64,000 bases of DNA from an uncultured Spirochaetaceae bacterium. GTDB taxonomy: Bacteria > Spirochaetota > Spirochaetia > Sphaerochaetales > Sphaerochaetaceae. Shown here piece by piece: positions 60,182-64,000 of the stretch. The notes under the pieces were generated by a model. It did no database searches, was not told the DNA's origin, and saw nothing but the letters and a program-made list of their open reading frames with translations. The DNA is taken from the NCBI GenBank assembly GCA_944389505.1, contig CALXMP010000002.1:124001-188000 (forward strand). Reading direction: 5' to 3'. Within the stretch, counting starts at the first letter, position 1; each line of letters opens with the position of its first letter. A program made the position numbers and the translations under genes.

Positions 60182-61159
60182 ATGCGGAAGGGAGTTCATA
60201 CATTCCTTGAGGGAGTGCTGCTGATATTCGCCAGCCAGCTTCTCCTGACTCTTGGTGGGGGTATGCTCTCATTCATCGCAATGGCTCCGATTCTTCTTTT
60301 CTCGATCGGACATGGAACAGGGAAGACCGTTCTTCTTTCCGCTGTCAACATCCTTGTGATCGCTCTCGGAAGCATGCTTCTGGATCATCCTTGGGAAGGC
60401 GGGAAGCTCGGATGGATCTTCCTGTTGCTTTATATGTATTTTCCCCTGTCGCTGTCAGCGGCTGGGATTGTCTGGCTGAAGACAAGAGGTGACCATAGGC
60501 TGATAGGGCGTCTGATGAAGACGCTTATACCATCCTTCATCCTTCTTGCCGTTTATGCCCTCATCATCTTCTCTGATAAGGCACTTCCCGGAGAGATACT
60601 TGATTCCTTCAGGAATGTGTTTGCTGACCTTATCGTACCGGTTCTGGAGGCACTGTTCCCAGGGCTCGATGCATCGCTTCTCTTTGAGCTTGTGATGCTG
60701 ACCCTGCTGTCCCTCCTTTATCCTGTGCTTCTGGCCAGCATCTGTGCAGGATGCTTCATCTATGAGACAGCCCTGCATTCAAGAGAAAGCGGGTGGGAGA
60801 GGCAGGTCGTTGCATTCGGTTATCCATCGGATGCAGTATGGGGCTTCATAATATCATGGGCCCTTGTGCTTCTCCTCCGCTTTGTATCAGCACCCCTGCT
60901 GCTGGAGATAGCAGTGATGAATGCAGCTGGCATATGGTCCGTGCTTTACGCTATACAGGGTTTTACCGTTATAGCAGCAAGGATACGGCGGAGGCATGAG
61001 AGCGTGAAGAGCATGACCATCTTCATAGTGCTTGCCATCTTCGGACTACTTATCCCTGGGATAAATCTATTTACACTCATAGGACTTCCGATACTCGGAG
61101 TCCTTGAGAGCTTCTTCGATCTGAAGAAGCTAGGAGCTGATTATGAAGATCATTCTTAA
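60182..61159 (+). CDS. YybS-like membrane protein (DUF2232)
   Basis: A 325-residue polytopic membrane protein with about eight helices (the first at about 8-30, LEGVLLIFASQLLLTLGGGMLSFIAMAPI). Its place between rpsR and rplI matches the DUF2232/YybS protein found there in Gram-positives and spirochaetes; function is unknown. ATG 60182 follows GGAG. The 3' end overlaps rplI by 17 bases. Confidence 0.82.
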   Translation: MRKGVHTFLEGVLLIFASQLLLTLGGGMLSFIAMAPILLFSIGHGTGKTVLLSAVNILVIALGSMLLDHPWEGGKLGWIFLLLYMYFPLSLSAAGIVWLKTRGDHRLIGRLMKTLIPSFILLAVYALIIFSDKALPGEILDSFRNVFADLIVPVLEALFPGLDASLLFELVMLTLLSLLYPVLLASICAGCFIYETALHSRESGWERQVVAFGYPSDAVWGFIISWALVLLLRFVSAPLLLEIAVMNAAGIWSVLYAIQGFTVIAARIRRRHESVKSMTIFIVLAIFGLLIPGINLFTLIGLPILGVLESFFDLKKLGADYEDHS

Positions 61160-61733
61160 CCAGGACGTGATCCACCTCGGAGAAGAGGGAGATGTCGTAG
61201 AGGTAAAGGACGGTTACGCAAGGAACTATCTCCTTCCTACAGGCACAGCTGTAATATACAGCAAGGCAAATGCTGCGCTCTTCAAGTCAAGAGCTGCTGC
61301 AATCGAGCAGAGAAAGGCTGAGAAGAGAGCCGCATCTGCATCCATCAAGGAGAAGCTGGACAATGTTGTTCTTACAATCACAGTACCAGCAGGCGAGTCC
61401 GGAAAGCTTTTCGGATCCGTTACTTCCCAGATGGTCCAGGCAGAGCTTCAGAAGCTTGGCTTTGAGATTGAGAGGAAGAAGATCGAGGTTGCAACACATG
61501 CAATCAAGATGACTGGAACATACTCTGTTGTCATCCATCTCTATGAGAACGATATGTCCCACGTCAAGCTCATCGTCCAGTCAGAGGCTGAGAGGATCAT
61601 GGCGGAGAAGAAGGCTGCAGAGGAGAAAGCTGCTGCTGAGGCTGCCGCCGCTGAGGCCGCTGCTGAGACAGCAGAGGAAGCTCCTGCAGAGGAGACAGCT
61701 TCTGAGGAAGCACCCGCATCCGATGCGGAATAA
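61143..61733 (+). CDS. rplI: ribosomal protein bL9 with Ala/Glu-rich tail
   Basis: A 196-residue 50S protein. N-domain MKIILNQDVIHLGEEGDVVEVKDGYARNYLLPTGTA, long central helix, and C-domain to about residue 148. The last 45 residues are a low-complexity Ala/Glu tail (EEKAAAEAAAAEAAAETAEE and onward), absent from E. coli L9, which ends near 149. The tail may be disordered or extend the helix. Confidence 0.95.
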   Translation: MKIILNQDVIHLGEEGDVVEVKDGYARNYLLPTGTAVIYSKANAALFKSRAAAIEQRKAEKRAASASIKEKLDNVVLTITVPAGESGKLFGSVTSQMVQAELQKLGFEIERKKIEVATHAIKMTGTYSVVIHLYENDMSHVKLIVQSEAERIMAEKKAAEEKAAAEAAAAEAAAETAEEAPAEETASEEAPASDAE

Positions 61734-61742
61734 GGAAGCAGT

Positions 61743-63128
61743 GTGAGAACCGCACCGCATAATGATGATGCCGAGAAAGCTCTTCTCGGCGCTATCCTTA
61801 TGAATGAGGAGGCATATGACAGTGTGTCACAGATTGTCAGTGCCTCCGATTTCTATCATCCGGCGAATGCTGAGATCTTCACCGCAATACAGCGGATGAA
61901 GGAGAGCTCCGGCTTCGCCGTTGATATCATCACTCTGACCGACTTCCTGAGGAAGAACGGCAAGCTTGATGCCGCCGGCGGGCTCGGATATGTCTCTACG
62001 CTTACAGAGTCTGAGACGATATATTCCAATGCAGAGCAGTATGCAGGGATCGTGAAGGAGCTCTCGCTCAGACGAAGCATGATCTCGCTCTCTGCAAAGA
62101 TGTCCGAGGCCGCGGGCGATGATAAGAATGATGTCTACTCGCTTCTAGATGAGAGCGAGACGAAGCTGATGCAGCTTTCCGAGAATGGCTCCGTAAGCAA
62201 CGACAGCTACTCCGTGTCTGCAGCTGTCACAGATATCGTCACAAGAATCCAGCTCAAGATGGAAGGGAAGCTTGATGATGATGCTATTGCTACAGGCTTT
62301 TCCGTTCTCGACAAGTACTGCAATGGAGGCTTCCATCCAGAGGATTATGTCGTCATAGCAGCACGTCCTTCAATCGGTAAGACAGCATTCGCAGTCTCAA
62401 TGATACGCAATATGCTCCTTGACGGAAGAAGCATCGCATTCTTCTCTCTCGAAATGCCTGCAAGGCAGATAACTGTCAGGCTTCTGGCTAATATCTCAAG
62501 GGTAGAGGCGAAGAAGATCACCAATGGCGATTTCGGCGATGGTGAGTTCATCCGCGTAATGGATGCAGCAGACAGCCTCTATTCAAAGTCGCTGTATATT
62601 GTAGATGTGCCGAATATAAAGCTAGGAGATCTGAGGGCAAAGGCCAGATCCCTTAAGAGGGAGAAGCACATAGAGTGCATCCTCATCGATTATATCGGCC
62701 TTGTTGACCCAGGCCTTGATCAGCGCACTCCGCGCCATGAGGTTATCGCAACGGTATCGAAATCACTCAAGCAGCTTGCAAGAGAGCTGAAGATCCCTAT
62801 CGTCGTGCTATGCCAGGTATCCAGGGACAGCGAGGAGAGGGAGCCTATTCTCTCCAATCTCCGTGATTCAGGCTCGATTGAGCAGGATGCAGATATCGTA
62901 ATGTTCCTCCACAGAAAGAGGGTTCTTACCGAGGAGGAGAAGATGCAGAATGCGAAGGACCGCGATGGAAGGCCTGTTCTGCAGACGACGATGGTCATCG
63001 TTGCGAAGCAGAGGAACGGTGAGACGGGATCGTTCAAGGTCGGCTACAATGCATCGACGACATCCTTCGAGGAAGTCCAGCAGGACAGCATCTTCTTCAA
63101 GCCAGATGCCCCCGACAAGCGCAAGTGA
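61743..63128 (+). CDS. dnaB: replicative DNA helicase DnaB
   Basis: Hexameric fork helicase, 461 residues. N-terminal primase-interaction domain (PHNDDAEKALLGAILMNEEAYDSV), linker, then RecA-like motor: Walker A ARPSIGKTAFA, SLEMPARQITVRLLA, LIDYIGLV Walker B, PIVVLCQVSRDSEER, LRDSGSIEQDADIVMFLHR. Walker A usually reads GRPSMGKT. It starts at GTG 61743 with AAGGAAG upstream. No intein. It ends two bases from the convergent rseP stop, without an obvious terminator. Confidence 0.96.
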   Translation: MRTAPHNDDAEKALLGAILMNEEAYDSVSQIVSASDFYHPANAEIFTAIQRMKESSGFAVDIITLTDFLRKNGKLDAAGGLGYVSTLTESETIYSNAEQYAGIVKELSLRRSMISLSAKMSEAAGDDKNDVYSLLDESETKLMQLSENGSVSNDSYSVSAAVTDIVTRIQLKMEGKLDDDAIATGFSVLDKYCNGGFHPEDYVVIAARPSIGKTAFAVSMIRNMLLDGRSIAFFSLEMPARQITVRLLANISRVEAKKITNGDFGDGEFIRVMDAADSLYSKSLYIVDVPNIKLGDLRAKARSLKREKHIECILIDYIGLVDPGLDQRTPRHEVIATVSKSLKQLARELKIPIVVLCQVSRDSEEREPILSNLRDSGSIEQDADIVMFLHRKRVLTEEEKMQNAKDRDGRPVLQTTMVIVAKQRNGETGSFKVGYNASTTSFEEVQQDSIFFKPDAPDKRK

Positions 63129-63130
63129 CC

Positions 63131-64000
63131 TCAGAAGAGATAGGCTTTTATATCAAGTGAATACATGAGTATCATAATAAGGAGTGCCATGATCATCCCG
63201 ATGATCTGCAGGATGATATAGCTCCTTGGCGTAAGCTCTCTTCCCCTTATCAGCTCTGAGAGGCAGATGAGTATCTGTCCTCCATCGAATGTGGGGACGG
63301 GGAGGAGATTGCCGGCAGCAAGCGATACGGATACGGCAGCAAGGAGCTGGAAGAGCGATCTTATGCCGCTGTATGCGCTTTCGCTGAATGCAAGAACTGT
63401 TATTCCTCCGATATTCTCCGCAGCTTTGACCGGTCCTGTGAGTACCGAGAGCGCGTCCTCGAGATGGAATGTTATAAGCGCTCCTAGTGCCTCTATTGCC
63501 GATGCCGCGATATCAAGGGAGCGGCTTATGCCGTAAAGGAGGGGAGAAGAGGAGTCACGGCTTATCCTGATGCCTCCTGCCCACGCAAATGGCAGGTTTC
63601 CATCGGTTATATTCCTCTCAATAAATTCTCCATCCCGCTCAATCACCATCGTGAAAGCATCTTTATCTATGGAGTAAAGATCAAGCTGGCTGTCTATTGG
63701 TCTGCCATCCGCTTCTATTATCCTGTCTCCTTCCTGGAAGTCCTTCGAGAGCGTGCGGCCAACGACAGGTTCGATCAGTACTGTAATTCCAAATGAAGGA
63801 TTGCCATTGATGATCATGGGCTCAAGGACCGTATCGATAAGCTCTCCATCCCGCGATATCCTTACAGGTACTTTCTCTCCCTGCCTTGATCTGAGGAAGT
63901 CCTCAATGCTCTGCCAGTCAGGGAAGACGGTATTCCCCGATGAGATTATCCTGTCTCCTTTTTCGATTCCTGGCTGCTTTGACGCTTCTGGAAAGAGCTC
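63131..64000 (-). CDS. rseP: RseP-like site-2 membrane protease (partial)
   Basis: The frame enters from the right edge and ends at 63131; the N-terminus with the HExxH site lies outside. Visible parts are one PDZ domain (PGIEKGDRIISSGNTVF), a second PDZ (SFGITVLIEPVVGRTLSKDFQEGDRIIEADGRPI), then the second catalytic motif NLLPVPTFDGGQILICLSELIRG and two terminal membrane helices. Two PDZ domains fit RseP. Its usual role is to cut anti-sigma factors or remnant signal peptides in the inner membrane. Confidence 0.9.
   Translation of the reverse strand, partial: ELFPEASKQPGIEKGDRIISSGNTVFPDWQSIEDFLRSRQGEKVPVRISRDGELIDTVLEPMIINGNPSFGITVLIEPVVGRTLSKDFQEGDRIIEADGRPIDSQLDLYSIDKDAFTMVIERDGEFIERNITDGNLPFAWAGGIRISRDSSSPLLYGISRSLDIAASAIEALGALITFHLEDALSVLTGPVKAAENIGGITVLAFSESAYSGIRSLFQLLAAVSVSLAAGNLLPVPTFDGGQILICLSELIRGRELTPRSYIILQIIGMIMALLIMILMYSLDIKAYLF

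Noticed and set aside
1-64000. CRISPR array, insertion sequence, prophage or rRNA operon
   Set aside because: No regularly spaced repeats with spacers, no transposase, integrase or phage gene, and no rRNA sequence was seen on either strand.

Overview
The window is dense bacterial DNA, roughly half G+C by eye, with about 60 protein genes, two tRNAs, one TPP riboswitch and almost no empty sequence (no gene-free gap exceeds about 250 bases). It suggests a host- or anaerobe-associated spirochaete, possibly Sphaerochaetaceae. Reasons: a Pnr/Nup-type nucleoside transporter, a PPi-dependent phosphofructokinase of the long type, the order rpoZ-miaA, the block rpsF-ssb-rpsR-DUF2232-rplI-dnaB, a 29-residue AURKAIP1/COX24-type protein, and periplasmic binding proteins whose signal peptides end in ASGSSE without a lipobox cysteine. 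The assignment is an inference from gene content, not a measured match.

Layout. 0-1.7 kb: partial AAA ATPase and a PNPOx-like protein (minus). 1.7-6.4 kb: nucleoside ABC transporter. 6.5-10.6 kb: MATE pump, RNA m5U methyltransferase, TPP riboswitch with thiC. 10.6-12.6 kb: Ktr/Trk potassium uptake. 12.7-18 kb: cytidylate-kinase-like protein, second MATE pump, Crp-like regulator, serine hydrolase, rpoZ, miaA. 18-22.8 kb (minus): a membrane protein of unknown function, a degenerate Memo-like protein, RqcH/NFACT, folC. 22.9-29.4 kb: a phosphate regulon, pstSCAB-phoU-phoB-phoR, behind a double Pho-box operator. 29.5-33.3 kb: two tandem acyl-CoA synthetases and yhbY. 33.3-35 kb: an AlbA_2/HATPase regulator-like gene between two 91-bp direct repeats. 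35-45.6 kb: pfp, YaiI-like, a LuxR-HTH protein, asnS, a cysteine-less ArsC-like protein, a WalJ-like hydrolase, a third acyl-CoA synthetase, DAHP synthase, DJ-1-like, asnA, thpR. 45.7-50.5 kb: two tRNA units, each followed by its own terminator and a hydrolase gene, then rraA-like, FAH-family and GNAT genes. 50.4-56.3 kb: hflKC, metG, a CsoR-fold protein without ligands, a MurD-like ligase. 56.4-64 kb: AURKAIP1-like mini-gene, lipoprotein, tcdA, tatD-like, the ribosomal/replisome block, partial rseP.

Most of this is housekeeping: phosphate uptake with its own sensor, potassium and nucleoside import, translation, tRNA modification and replication. Two things stand out. First, about 15 genes that head a transcript and lack a Shine-Dalgarno site carry a -10-like hexamer 6 or 7 bases before an ATG, which predicts systematic leaderless transcription. 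Second, the AlbA_2 gene at 33.46 kb sits between 91-bp direct repeats, has helically phased 11-mer repeats over its promoter, and looks like an inserted, self-contained cassette. I found no CRISPR array, insertion sequence, prophage or complete defence island.
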